Part shown: positions 1-9,122 of the stretch, in pieces
Layout: every line of letters begins with the position of its first letter
How positions within the stretch are numbered: position 1 is the stretch's first letter
Assembly (NCBI RefSeq): GCF_003751625.1
Contig: NZ_RJUL01000002.1
Span: forward strand, 248,001-312,000
Direction: 5' to 3'
Length of the DNA: 64,000 nucleotides
Source: Gallaecimonas pentaromativorans
Lineage (GTDB): Bacteria; Pseudomonadota; Gammaproteobacteria; Enterobacterales; Gallaecimonadaceae
Translations under genes and position numbers: made by a program
The notes under the pieces: generated by a model
The model's database searches: none
Told to the model about the DNA's origin: nothing
What the model saw: the letters and a program-made list of their open reading frames with translations, nothing else

Positions 1-19
1 CGTTGAGGCTGATGGCCAT
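1..19 (-). CDS. 5' end of an unidentified gene (partial)
   Basis: On the minus strand an ATG at 19-17 opens a frame reading MAISLN before the window ends. It is preceded by AAAGGAG with about five bases of spacing, a good ribosome-binding site. Only six codons are visible, so the product cannot be identified. Confidence 0.45.
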
Positions 20-58
20 GGGCGCTCCTTTTTCCTGAGCGCGGATCCTAATCAAGCC

Positions 59-316
59 TTAGCGCCGGGACAAGCTGGCTGGCCCATATCGGGGGCATTT
101 TTCCTTGTGCCAGGCATATTCCCATTTGGCCAGCTGTTCAGCCAGTTGCCTTTTGAGCTTGCTGTAGGCCTTGGACTTTTGTTTTTTCTCTATGGCGGCC
201 ACTTCCTTGGCGATATGCCGGCAATCGGCGGCGAGCGCCTTGTCATAGCGAATATAGCGGTGCCCTTGGGCCGGGAATGTCAGCGCGCACAACAGCAGCA
301 GCGTCACGGTTTTCAT
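59..316 (-). CDS. small exported protein of unknown function
   Basis: An 85-residue protein. I start it at the ATG at 316 because AAGGAGGAAGTG lies just upstream and the first 18 residues (MKTVTLLLLCALTFPAQG) form a signal peptide. The mature part is short, Lys/Ala-rich and probably helical, with two cysteines (in ADCRH and EKCPRY) that could form one disulfide in the periplasm. I recognise no family. It lies just beyond the terminator of the TSP3 lipoprotein gene and points the same way, so it may have its own promoter or depend on read-through. Confidence 0.65.
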   Translation of the reverse strand: MKTVTLLLLCALTFPAQGHRYIRYDKALAADCRHIAKEVAAIEKKQKSKAYSKLKRQLAEQLAKWEYAWHKEKCPRYGPASLSRR

Positions 317-333
317 CACTTCCTCCTTGAAGT

Positions 334-365
334 AAAAAAACAAAGCCCCTCAAAGAGGGGCTTTG
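334..365 (-). terminator. rho-independent terminator of the TSP3 lipoprotein gene
   Basis: An 11-bp perfect stem (CAAAGCCCCTC, AAA loop, GAGGGGCTTTG) at 341-365 is followed on the minus strand by a run of seven T (334-340). It lies 15 bases beyond the stop codon at 380. Confidence 0.9.
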
Positions 366-379
366 ACTAACCTGCCTTG

Positions 380-3300
380 TTACTGGGCAGGAGGTGCCAC
401 ACAGACGGCGTAGAGATCCAGGGCCGACAAGGCTCCGACTACAGCGGCCTGCTCGATTTCGACCTCATCGAAATTCTGGGTGGTGTTGATCACAACCAAC
501 TGGCGGGAGCTGTCGTTAAGGAGCCCCAGCAGTTGCAAGCCCAGCAAGCCGCCGCTGTCGCTGGTTTCCTGGGCCACACCGTTAAGGTAGGTTGTCACAC
601 TCAGGTTGGTGAGCAGCGACAGGCTAAGCAGGCCGTTGGGCGAGCTCAACATCACCCCGACCCGCTTGGCACCGGTGTAGGTGTTGACGGTGTCTTCGGC
701 GCTGGCATAAACCGAGGCCGAGACCCCTACCAGGGTGTTCATGCGGGCAGCATTGTCGATATTGGTGTCAGTAAAGTTGGCAAGGCTGGTAACACCGCAC
801 CCAACGCAAACCCCCAGTGCGCCAAGCCTGACACCACCGCTGCCGACGACGCCGGTGCCCACCATGGGCTCAAACAGCTTGCCTGTACCGCACTCGATAT
901 CGGCTACCGCGTCACAGGCATCCCCGATGCCGTCCAGATCCACATCGGCCTGGTCAGCGTTGGCTACCGTCGGGCAGTTGTCCGAGACATCAGCGACGCC
1001 ATCACCGTCGTCGTCGGTGTCGCAAGCATCACCGATACCGTCACCGTCCAAATCAGCCTGGTCAGCGTTAACAATGGCCGGGCAGTTGTCGGTAGCATCG
1101 TCGATACCGTCACCGTCGCTGTCATTTAACGAGTCGCAGGCATCTCCCAGGCCATCACCATCGGTGTCAGCTTGGGAGGGGTTAGCGACGAACGGGCAGT
1201 TATCCACGCCATCGGCCACGCCATCGTTGTCATCGTCGCTGTCGCAGGCATCCCCCAGGCCATCACCGTCGGTGTCGGTTTGGTTGATGTTGGCAACCAG
1301 CGGGCAGTTATCGCTGATATCAGCAACGCCATCACCGTCGTCGTCGCTGTCACAGGCGTCACCTATGCCATCGCCGTCAGTGTCAGACTGGTCAACGTTG
1401 GCCAAGAGCGGGCAATTATCGACATTGTCGGCAAAGCCGTCGCCGTCATCGTCGCTGTCGCACACATCGCCTAGGCCGTCGCCGTCGGTGTCCAGTTGGT
1501 TGCCGTTAAAGATCAGCGGGCAGTTGTCAGTGGCGTCAGCAACGCCGTCACCGTCATCGTCACTGTCGCAAGCATCACCACTGCCATCACCATCGGTATC
1601 GGTCTGGTCAGCATTGGCAATGAGCGGGCAATTGTCGGTGCTGTCATCAATGCCATCTCCATCAGCGTCGGTATCACAAGCATCGCCGATGCCGTCACTA
1701 TCGAGGTCGGCCTGGTCGGCATTAGCCACCAGTGGGCAGTTGTCCGAGCCATCGTCGATGCCGTCGCCGTCCGAATCGGTATTGGCGTCACAGGCATCAC
1801 CTATGCCGTCACCGTCGGTGTCCAATTGCGACGCATTGGCGACCAGCGGGCAATTATCCGAGCTGTCGTCGACGCCATCGCCATCATCATCGTTACTACA
1901 GGCGTTGCCCACGCCGTCGCCGTCGGTATCGACTTGGGCAGGGTTGGCTATCAGCGGGCAGTTATCGCTGGTATCCATCACGCCGTCGCCGTCATCGTCG
2001 GTGTCGCAGGCATCTCCCAGGCCATCGCTGTCGGTGTCGAGCTGGCTGGGATTGGCAACCAGCGGGCAGTTGTCGCTGCCATCAAGGAGGCCATCGCCAT
2101 CGTCGTCGGTATCACACAGATCCCCGGCGCCGTCGCCATCGGTGTCGAGCTGGGCGGGGTTGGCCGTTAGCGGGCAGTTATCGGCGATGTCGACAATACC
2201 GTCACCGTCGTCGTCGCCGTCGCAGGCGTCTCCCAGGCCGTCACTGTCGAGATCCGATTGTCCGCTGTTGGCTACCGCCGGGCAGTTGTCTACGTTGTCG
2301 GCGATGCCGTCATTATCGGAGTCGGTTAAGGGGTCGCAGGCATCACCCAGGCCATCGCCGTCGGTGTCGAGCTGACTGGCGTTGGCTACCAGCGGGCAGT
2401 TGTCGCTGCCGTCACTGATACCGTCATTATCATCGTCGCTGTCGCAAACATCGCCAGTGCCGTCGCCGTCGTTATCGAGCTGTGCCGGGTTAGAGTCGGC
2501 AGGGCAGTTGTCGGACAAGTCATCAATACCGTCACCGTCGGTATCGGTATCGCTGTCGCAGGCATCACCAAGGCCATCTGAGTCGCCATCGGCCTGACCG
2601 GGATTGCTGACTAATGGGCAATTATCGGTCGCGTCCAGCACGCCGTCGCCATCGTCGTCGGTGTCGCAGGCGTTCCCGATGTTGTCACCGTCGGTATCAG
2701 CCTGACCGGGGTTGGCCACCAGCGGGCAGTTATCGCTGCCGTCACTGATACCGTCACCGTCGTCGTCGCTGTCACAGGCGTCACCCAGGCCATCACCGTC
2801 GGTGTCCAGTTGGCTGGCATTGGCGACAAGTGGGCAGTTATCGGCCCCGTCGATAATGCCGTCGTTGTCGTCGTCGTTGTCACAGGCGTTGCCGATGCCG
2901 TCACCGTCGCTATCGAGCTGGCTGGGGTTGATGGTCATCGGGCAGTTGTCGGTCGCATCCAGCACTCCGTCGCCATCGTCATCGCTGTCACAGGCATCAC
3001 CTACGCCATCGCCGTCGCTATCCAATTGGCTGGCGTTGGCGATAAGCGGGCAGTTGTCGGCATCGTCCTGAACGCCGTCGCCGTCGTCATCTTCGTCGCA
3101 GGCATCGCCCAAGGCGTCACCGTCGCTGTTGAGCTGCGACGCGTTGGCTATCAGCGGGCAGTTGTCAGTGGCGTTGGCAACGCCGTCACCATCTAAGTCG
3201 GTATCGCAGGCATCCCCTACGCCGTCGCTATCGAGGTCCGCCTGGTTGGCGTTGGCCACCGCCGGGCAGTTATCACTGGCATCAGACAGGCCGTCACCGT

Positions 3301-5002
3301 CGCTGTCGATGTTGCTGTCACAGGCATCGCCTATGCCGTCACCGTCGGTGTCGGTTTGGGCGGCATTGGCAATCAGCGGGCAGTTATCCGCGCTGTCATC
3401 GACGCCATCGCCGTCGTCGTCGCTGTCGCAGGCATTGCCGGCGCCGTCACCGTCGGTGTCGGTCTGGGCGGCGTTGGCAACCAATGGGCAGTTGTCGGTG
3501 GCATCCGCCACACCGTCGTTGTCGTCGTCGCTGTCGCAGGCATCGCCGACACCGTCGCCATCGGTGTCCAACTGGTTGGTATTGGCCACCAGGGGGCAGT
3601 TGTCGCTGGCATCGAGCACGGTGTCGTTGTCGTCGTCAGCGTCACAGACATCACCGCTGCCGTCACCGTCGGTGTCTACCTGCCCGGCGTTACTGTTGAT
3701 GGGGCAGTTATCCGAGCCATTGGCGATACCGTCGCCGTCCAAGTCGGTGTCACAAGCATCACCGACACCATCGCCGTCAAGGTCGGCTTGGTCGCTGTTG
3801 GCAATGGCCGGGCAGTTATCGGCGCCGTCATCCACACCATCGCCATCGGTATCGGTGTTGTCATCACAAGCATCACCAATGCCATCGCTGTCACTGTCTA
3901 ACTGATCGGCATTGGCTGCCAGCGGGCAGTTGTCGGTGCCGTCCAACACCCCATCACCGTCGTCATCAGGGTCACAGACGTCGCCAATACCATCACCATC
4001 GGTGTCCAGTTGGGACGCATTAGCAGCCAGAGGGCAGTTGTCAGCGCCATCGTCGATGCCATCACCGTCATCGTCGGCGTCACAGGCGTCACCTACCCCA
4101 TCACCGTCGGTATCCAGTTGGTTGGCGTTACCGGTTGAAGGGCAGTTGTCAACGGCGTCACCTACACCGTCACCGTCGGAGTCAGAGTCGTTGTCGCAGG
4201 CATCGCCGATACCGTCGCCATCGCTATCTGCCTGGGTGGGGTTGGCCACCATGGCGCAGTTGTCGACATCATCGGTGATGCCGTCGCCGTCGTCGTCGGT
4301 ATCGCAGGCATCGCCCAGGCCATCGCCGTCGGTATCCAGTTGATCCGGGTTGGCGGCAAGTGGGCAGTTGTCGCTGGTGTCTGCAACGTTATCGCCGTCA
4401 TCGTCGGTATCACAGGCGTTACCTTGGCCATCGCCATCGGTGTCTAGCTGATCCGGGTTGGCTACCGCCGGGCAGTTGTCGGCAGCATCGGCCACACCGT
4501 CGGCGTCAGTATCGGTGCCAGAATCACAGGCATCGCCAATGCCGTCGCCATCAGTATCAAGCTGGTCCGGGTTAGCCACCGCCGGGCAGTTGTCGACACT
4601 GTTGGCAATGTCGTCGCCATCAAGGTCGTTGTCACAGACATCCCCCAGGCCATCGCCATCGCTGTCCAGTTGGTCCGGGTTGGCGACATTGGTGCAGTTA
4701 TCCAGGTTATCCGGTACGCCGTCACCGTCGGCGTCAATACCCGGAGAAGGCGAGCTACTGTCGCAGGCATCCCCCAGGCCATCGCCATCGGTGTCCTGCT
4801 GATCAGGGTTGGCTACATTGGTGCAGTTATCGAGGTTGTCGGGTACGCCGTCACCGTCGGTGTCCAGGGTTGGCGCGGGATTACCACCGCCGTCTGCGCC
4901 GTCACTACCACCACCGCCGGCACTGCAGGCGCTCAAGAGTGCTAAGCACAGGGCAAAAATAAGGCTTTTGAGGAGCAACGGCTCCCTTTGGGTATATTGC
5001 AT
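380..5002 (-). CDS. giant thrombospondin type-3 repeat lipoprotein
   Basis: A 1540-residue protein. Residues 1-26 are a lipoprotein signal with lipobox LSAC (Cys26), followed by a Gly/Ser linker. Residues about 47-1367 hold 36 tandem units of about 36 residues of the form DNCPLVAN-x-x-Q-D-TDGDG-GDACD-DDDGDG. These are thrombospondin type-3 repeats, a family known to bind many Ca2+ ions through Asp-rich loops. The last 173 residues form a non-repetitive domain with Cys in CVGCG and CVAP that I cannot assign. Expected location is the outer membrane, periplasm or surface. Its SD (TAAGGAG) overlaps the stop of the upstream barrel gene, 11 bases away, so the two are probably translationally coupled. 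In OmpA-type proteins TSP3 repeats link a barrel to a peptidoglycan-binding domain. No OmpA C-terminal domain is seen here. Confidence 0.9.
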   Translation of the reverse strand: MQYTQREPLLLKSLIFALCLALLSACSAGGGGSDGADGGGNPAPTLDTDGDGVPDNLDNCTNVANPDQQDTDGDGLGDACDSSSPSPGIDADGDGVPDNLDNCTNVANPDQLDSDGDGLGDVCDNDLDGDDIANSVDNCPAVANPDQLDTDGDGIGDACDSGTDTDADGVADAADNCPAVANPDQLDTDGDGQGNACDTDDDGDNVADTSDNCPLAANPDQLDTDGDGLGDACDTDDDGDGITDDVDNCAMVANPTQADSDGDGIGDACDNDSDSDGDGVGDAVDNCPSTGNANQLDTDGDGVGDACDADDDGDGIDDGADNCPLAANASQLDTDGDGIGDVCDPDDDGDGVLDGTDNCPLAANADQLDSDSDGIGDACDDNTDTDGDGVDDGADNCPAIANSDQADLDGDGVGDACDTDLDGDGIANGSDNCPINSNAGQVDTDGDGSGDVCDADDDNDTVLDASDNCPLVANTNQLDTDGDGVGDACDSDDDNDGVADATDNCPLVANAAQTDTDGDGAGNACDSDDDGDGVDDSADNCPLIANAAQTDTDGDGIGDACDSNIDSDGDGLSDASDNCPAVANANQADLDSDGVGDACDTDLDGDGVANATDNCPLIANASQLNSDGDALGDACDEDDDGDGVQDDADNCPLIANASQLDSDGDGVGDACDSDDDGDGVLDATDNCPMTINPSQLDSDGDGIGNACDNDDDNDGIIDGADNCPLVANASQLDTDGDGLGDACDSDDDGDGISDGSDNCPLVANPGQADTDGDNIGNACDTDDDGDGVLDATDNCPLVSNPGQADGDSDGLGDACDSDTDTDGDGIDDLSDNCPADSNPAQLDNDGDGTGDVCDSDDDNDGISDGSDNCPLVANASQLDTDGDGLGDACDPLTDSDNDGIADNVDNCPAVANSGQSDLDSDGLGDACDGDDDGDGIVDIADNCPLTANPAQLDTDGDGAGDLCDTDDDGDGLLDGSDNCPLVANPSQLDTDSDGLGDACDTDDDGDGVMDTSDNCPLIANPAQVDTDGDGVGNACSNDDDGDGVDDSSDNCPLVANASQLDTDGDGIGDACDANTDSDGDGIDDGSDNCPLVANADQADLDSDGIGDACDTDADGDGIDDSTDNCPLIANADQTDTDGDGSGDACDSDDDGDGVADATDNCPLIFNGNQLDTDGDGLGDVCDSDDDGDGFADNVDNCPLLANVDQSDTDGDGIGDACDSDDDGDGVADISDNCPLVANINQTDTDGDGLGDACDSDDDNDGVADGVDNCPFVANPSQADTDGDGLGDACDSLNDSDGDGIDDATDNCPAIVNADQADLDGDGIGDACDTDDDGDGVADVSDNCPTVANADQADVDLDGIGDACDAVADIECGTGKLFEPMVGTGVVGSGGVRLGALGVCVGCGVTSLANFTDTNIDNAARMNTLVGVSASVYASAEDTVNTYTGAKRVGVMLSSPNGLLSLSLLTNLSVTTYLNGVAQETSDSGGLLGLQLLGLLNDSSRQLVVINTTQNFDEVEIEQAAVVGALSALDLYAVCVAPPAQ
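902..4864 (-). repeat. 36-unit tandem repeat (about 108 bp) encoding TSP3 calcium-binding motifs
   Basis: I counted 36 in-frame copies. Most are 36 residues. Units 1, 3, 6, 9, 14, 21, 23, 28 and 34 carry a longer linker (for example DSNIDSDGDG). Long-linker units 9, 14, 28 and 34 are followed by a variant with QADLDxDG, which suggests that blocks of several units were duplicated together. Unit 6 has DNCA, units 1-2 have DNCT, and unit 27 has CSN instead of CDN/CDS at the end. Confidence 0.95.
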
Positions 5003-5013
5003 GGTAGCTCTCC

Positions 5014-5547
5014 TTAGCGCAGCGGGAACTCGAAGCCGAGGCCCAGTTGCCAGTCGAGGTAGTTGTCTTGGAAGGTGTCGTACAAGAAGCGGAACTCGGT
5101 CCTGACCTTGATTCGGGTGTCGCCAAATTCCTTGAACACCAGGCCAACCCCGGCGTTGCCAAAGACTGCGGTTTTATCGTTGCTGTCGGGCACTACGTCA
5201 TTGCGTGTCAGCCCAAGACCAGCCAGCACGTAGGGGGTGGCGCCGTAGTCGGAGCTGAAGTTGTAGCGGAGATCCAGGCCAAGGCCGGATTGGTAGAAAT
5301 CGGTGAAGTCGTCTTGGTCTGTTTCCAGCACGTTGTAGAAGGCCTGTGCCTCCCACACCCAGTGCTCGTCACTGGACCAACCGTATATCGCTCTGACCCC
5401 GAAACCACTGTTGTCGGTGCCGCGGTCAGTATCGGCGCCGATAAAGGTGGGCAGGACACTGACATGAAGAGATTCACCGTAACTGGCTGTGGAGAGGGAA
5501 GCTAAAACAAGGAGGGTTGCTGCGGGTACTGCGCGGACGTTGACCAT
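5014..5547 (-). CDS. outer-membrane beta-barrel protein (OmpA-barrel type)
   Basis: A 177-residue protein. The start at 5547 is chosen over a GTG nine bases upstream because GGAG sits eight bases before this ATG. Residues 1-24 are a signal peptide ending in ASYG. The rest alternates polar and hydrophobic residues in eight or so strands (for example LGLDLRYNFSSDYGATPYVLAGLGL) and ends in LGLGFEFPLR, as small outer-membrane barrels do. The length fits an eight-strand OmpA-like barrel without the periplasmic domain. It is first in a two-gene unit with the TSP3 lipoprotein, which suggests a split barrel plus calcium-binding stalk. The substrate or partner is unknown. Confidence 0.8.
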   Translation of the reverse strand: MVNVRAVPAATLLVLASLSTASYGESLHVSVLPTFIGADTDRGTDNSGFGVRAIYGWSSDEHWVWEAQAFYNVLETDQDDFTDFYQSGLGLDLRYNFSSDYGATPYVLAGLGLTRNDVVPDSNDKTAVFGNAGVGLVFKEFGDTRIKVRTEFRFLYDTFQDNYLDWQLGLGFEFPLR

Positions 5548-5713
5548 AATACTCACTCCATCGAGACTCGACCTATTAGCTCTCTGGCAAAGCTAGTTAG
5601 CGAGTGACGAAAAAGAGGTATCAACCGACAAATGTTTTTTTATTGTTTTGATTTGGATAGCAGATTTAACAACCAAAGTGGCAGTTACCGCTCCTTAATC
5701 TAGAGTTAAAGGT

Positions 5714-6847
5714 TTAAAGATGCGCCGCCTTCCACTGCAAAATACGCTCGTGGACTTGAGGAGTGCTGGCCAACAGCAGTGCTTTGTCAACAAACCTCAG
5801 GGCCAACTGAGCTTGCCCCGACAAGTAGTAACACTTGGCCATACCCCACAGTGCTTCTTCGTTGATGTCGTCGATTTCCAAGGCTTTTTCATACAGGGTT
5901 TTGGCTTTGGCCACATGGCCATCGGCCAGCAGCAATTCGGCTTGGTCGATAAAATCAAAGGGGTTGTCTGGCATCAGCCGCGCTGCTTTCACCTTGGCAT
6001 TGGCCGCTTCCAGTGGGCGCCCTTGGGCATTAAGCAACACTGAAAGGTTTTGCCACACTGATGCGTCGGTTTCATCGAAGGCAAGTACGTACTGGTATAC
6101 CGCTTCTGCCGCCTTGGGCAGGCCAGCGCGGCGATAGATCACCCCCAGAAGATTGAACGTCTCGCTTTCAGGGTGGGTCATCAGTGAGGTTTTGGCAGCC
6201 CAGTAAGCCTCGGAATAATGCCCCTCGACAAGCCAATTAACCGATTGATTATGATAAAAAAGAGCAGCTGCTTGACGGTCACTTATCGGTTGCGCGCGAA
6301 AGCGATACCGCTCATAACCCTGCTGGAAATCCACCACCCGGTAACCGTTCTCGCCAATGACGTTGTTATCCCCCAAGTCCTGGGTTTTCACCCTGACATT
6401 AACGTGTTTTGACAGGGTCACTAGGTCGCCATTTCGCATCCATCTGGGCGCAATGGCCACACTTTGCACTTGGGCTGGCAATTGCCAGTAGCGCGCCGCC
6501 ACGGCCGTAAAAATTGCCAACGACAAACAGTTACCCAGGCGCTGTTGCAGAGTTTCGGAGGGCGTAAGGTTCATGTCGGCGTGGTAGCGAATAGGTGTAT
6601 CGAGATCGTGGAAAAGTAGTGCAAGCAAGGCTTGTAGCCGCTTTGCCCTGTCAATATCTTGCCGGTTTTTGTCAAGCAAGGCCGCTAATGCCGGGGGCAC
6701 GTCAAACAGCATCTGAGGAGAAACAAGCTCAGGCCTGACACCAAAGGCATCATCCTGCCAAAGCACGTGTGGCACTTCCCTGGGCCGCTCTTGCATTGTG
6801 CTCTGGCATCCGGCGAGCACCATAAAAACAAGAACCCAAAGACGCAT
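5714..6847 (-). CDS. lipoprotein with transglutaminase-like and TPR domains
   Basis: A 377-residue protein. I use the ATG at 6847 (GGTGA about six bases before it) rather than a TTG 12 bases upstream. Residues 1-14 form a lipoprotein signal (LAGC, Cys14). Residues about 70-180 look like a transglutaminase/protease fold: Cys107 in RLGNCLSL, His148 in SKHVNV and Asp173 in YRVVDF could be the catalytic triad. Residues about 200-377 hold TPR-type helical repeats (ETFNLLGVIYRRAGLPKAAE, ALWGMAKCYYLSGQAQLAL). It is probably a periplasmic or outer-membrane-anchored peptidase-like or scaffold protein. The specific target is unknown. Confidence 0.75.
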   Translation of the reverse strand: MRLWVLVFMVLAGCQSTMQERPREVPHVLWQDDAFGVRPELVSPQMLFDVPPALAALLDKNRQDIDRAKRLQALLALLFHDLDTPIRYHADMNLTPSETLQQRLGNCLSLAIFTAVAARYWQLPAQVQSVAIAPRWMRNGDLVTLSKHVNVRVKTQDLGDNNVIGENGYRVVDFQQGYERYRFRAQPISDRQAAALFYHNQSVNWLVEGHYSEAYWAAKTSLMTHPESETFNLLGVIYRRAGLPKAAEAVYQYVLAFDETDASVWQNLSVLLNAQGRPLEAANAKVKAARLMPDNPFDFIDQAELLLADGHVAKAKTLYEKALEIDDINEEALWGMAKCYYLSGQAQLALRFVDKALLLASTPQVHERILQWKAAHL

Positions 6848-6959
6848 TAATATCACCAAAAATAAACATTTTTGTTACAATCAAGTCTAACGTCATGTCG
6901 GCCAATTTGCGCCAACAGGGCAACTCCTCCGGCCAGCTTACCCAAAGGGCCCAGACTGC

Positions 6960-7556
6960 ATGTTCTTCCGTTATATTTGGGGGTTTTACGCCCATCCCAA
7001 GGACCAGTGGCATCAACTGGACCAGCAACAAACTGGCCCTGTCCGCAGCCTGTTACACCTGCTATTGATGGCGTTGATCCCCGCCAGCAGTGCCTTTTAC
7101 TCGGTCAGTGAAATCGGCTGGCAGCGTTGGGATGGGGGACAAGTTCGGCTATTGAAAAGCCATGCCCTTTTGATGACCAGCAGCATCTATTTGCTACTCA
7201 TCGGCACGGTGTTGCTGCAAGCCTGGCTGGCCAAATGGATGGCGAGCAACCTACACGCCCAAGCGTCATTCCTGCAAACCCTGGAACTGGTCGTTTTTAC
7301 CGTCACCCCGCTGTTCATGGTGGGGCTGGCACTGCTCTACCCTGCGCCCTGGTTTGTTATCTTGGCGGGTTTGGCTGGCGCGGTGTACGCCATTTACCTG
7401 ATGTATCTGGGCGTGCCCATCATGATGCGTATTCCGCACGAGCGAGGGGTTATCTTCGCCAATGCCCTGGTAACGTTGGGGCTGGTATTACTGGTGACCT
7501 TACTTGGGGTTATGGGGCTCATTTGGGGGCTGGGATTTGCATCGATATACGGATAA
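6960..7556 (+). CDS. Yip1-family inner-membrane protein
   Basis: A 198-residue protein with about five hydrophobic segments (LLLMALIPASSAFYSV, SIYLLLIGTVLLQAWLA, LVVFTVTPLFMVGLALL, FVILAGLAGAVYAIYLMYLGVP, LVTLGLVLLVTLLGVMG). The phrase YLMYLGVPIMMRIP is characteristic of bacterial Yip1-domain proteins such as E. coli YohC. The exact function is not known. It stands alone and converges on purF, sharing a bidirectional terminator with it. Confidence 0.8.
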   Translation: MFFRYIWGFYAHPKDQWHQLDQQQTGPVRSLLHLLLMALIPASSAFYSVSEIGWQRWDGGQVRLLKSHALLMTSSIYLLLIGTVLLQAWLAKWMASNLHAQASFLQTLELVVFTVTPLFMVGLALLYPAPWFVILAGLAGAVYAIYLMYLGVPIMMRIPHERGVIFANALVTLGLVLLVTLLGVMGLIWGLGFASIYG

Positions 7557-7583
7557 AAAAAGCGGCCCGCAGGCCGCTTTTTC
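7557..7583. terminator. bidirectional terminator between yip1-like gene and purF
   Basis: The stem AAAAAGCGGCC / GGCCGCTTTTT with loop CGCA has A and T tracts on both sides. It fills the gap between the two convergent stop codons (7556 and 7584). Confidence 0.9.
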
Positions 7584-9098
7584 TTAGGCATCTTCGTTAT
7601 GAAGCTCGAGGTTGGGGTCCTCGACATTGGCCTGCTTGATTTTGGCTTTCTCTGAGCGTGCTTTGTCCAGCGCGTCCAGATAGGCCTGGTCGACATCACC
7701 GGTAATGTAGGCACCGTCAAACACCGAGGTCTCGAACTGCTGCACGGCCGGGTTTTCCTGGCGCACCGCATCAATCAAGTCGGGAATGGACTGGAAGATA
7801 AGGCCATCGGCACCGATTTGGTCGCAAATGTTATCTACTTCGCGGCCATGGGCGATGAGCTCATTGGCCGACGGCATGTCGATACCGTACACGTTGGGAA
7901 AGCGGATCTCAGGCGCCGCCGAGGCAAAGTACACCTTATTGGCACCGGCATCGCGAGCCATCTGGATGATCTGCTCGGAGGTGGTGCCACGCACGATGGA
8001 GTCGTCCACCAGCAGCACGTTTTTGCCTTTAAATTCGGCGTTGATGGCGTTGAGCTTACGGCGCACCGACTTACGGCGAATAGTCTGGCCGGGCATGATG
8101 AAGGTACGGCCGATATAGCGGTTCTTCACAAAGCCCTGGCGGTACGGCAGGTTCAAAATGCTGGCTATCTCCAGGGCGATGTCACAGGAAGTCTCCGGGA
8201 TGGGGATCACCACGTCGATATCCAAATCGCTCCAGTCTTTCTTGATTTTCTCGCCCAGTTTGCGGCCCATGTGCACCCGCGCGGCGTACACGGAAATGCC
8301 GTCGATGGTAGAGTCAGGGCGGGCAAAGTACACGTATTCAAAGATACAGGGGCAGTGAACCGGGTTGTCGGCGCATTGCTGGGTAAAGAGCTCGCCGTCT
8401 TCGGTGATGTACACCGCTTCACCGGGAGCCACGTCACGCATGAATTCAAAACCTACGACGTCCAGCGCCACGGACTCTGACGCCACCATGTACTCAACCC
8501 CATCGGCACCTTCACGGCGGCCCAGTACCAGCGGACGAATACCGTAAGGGTCGCGAAAGGCCACTAGGCCGTGGCCGATGATAAGGGACATCACCGCATA
8601 GGCGCCGCGGCAGCGGCGGTGGGTTTCGCTAACGGCCTTAAAGATGTCTTCAGGCTGCAAGGAAATGGCGGTACAGGAAGTCAGGGCGTGGGCGAATACG
8701 TTCAGCAGCACCTCGGAGTCGGAGGTGGTGTTGATATGGCGGCGCGCTTCCTTAAAGAGGCTTTCCTGCAACTCTTTGGCGTTGGTCAGGTTGCCGTTGT
8801 GGGCAGCAGCAATACCAAAGGGAGAGTTGACATAAAAAGGCTGGGCTTCAGCACTGGAAGACGAGCCAGCAGTGGGATAGCGCACATGTCCAAGGCCAAT
8901 ATTGCCGGACAAACGCTCCATATGGCGGCGCTCAAAGACATCCTTAACCAGTCCGTTGGCTTTGCGCAGACGGAAGGTATTGTTTGAAATGGTCACAATA
9001 CCAGCAGCATCCTGTCCGCGGTGTTGGAGTACGGTCAGGCCATCGTAGATGGATTGGTTGACCGGGGACTTACCAACGATACCGACGATACCACACAT
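7584..9098 (-). CDS. purF: amidophosphoribosyltransferase
   Basis: A 504-residue protein that transfers the glutamine amide to PRPP to give 5-phosphoribosylamine, the first step of purine synthesis. It begins MCGIVGIVG with catalytic Cys2, as in class-II glutamine amidotransferases. The C-terminal half has the PRPP-binding motif [13 protein letters not shown]. Length equals the E. coli enzyme (505). GAGAGGAACGAAAC precedes the ATG. It follows cvpA by 24 bases, the conserved cvpA-purF pair. Confidence 0.97.
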   Translation of the reverse strand: MCGIVGIVGKSPVNQSIYDGLTVLQHRGQDAAGIVTISNNTFRLRKANGLVKDVFERRHMERLSGNIGLGHVRYPTAGSSSSAEAQPFYVNSPFGIAAAHNGNLTNAKELQESLFKEARRHINTTSDSEVLLNVFAHALTSCTAISLQPEDIFKAVSETHRRCRGAYAVMSLIIGHGLVAFRDPYGIRPLVLGRREGADGVEYMVASESVALDVVGFEFMRDVAPGEAVYITEDGELFTQQCADNPVHCPCIFEYVYFARPDSTIDGISVYAARVHMGRKLGEKIKKDWSDLDIDVVIPIPETSCDIALEIASILNLPYRQGFVKNRYIGRTFIMPGQTIRRKSVRRKLNAINAEFKGKNVLLVDDSIVRGTTSEQIIQMARDAGANKVYFASAAPEIRFPNVYGIDMPSANELIAHGREVDNICDQIGADGLIFQSIPDLIDAVRQENPAVQQFETSVFDGAYITGDVDQAYLDALDKARSEKAKIKQANVEDPNLELHNEDA

Positions 9099-9122
9099 GT
9101 TTCGTTCCTCTCGGTTAAGGCG

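Noticed and set aside
735-2375. Long open frame (546 codons, Ser/Pro-rich) on the plus strand opposite the TSP3 gene
   Set aside because: It is the antisense of the repeated Asp-Gly codons: the repeat period and codon bias keep stops out. Several shorter frames on both strands across 400-4800 have the same cause.
902-4864. Regular short repeats that could suggest a CRISPR array
   Set aside because: The period is about 108 bases, the whole unit is conserved rather than repeat plus unique spacer, and it reads as one protein frame.
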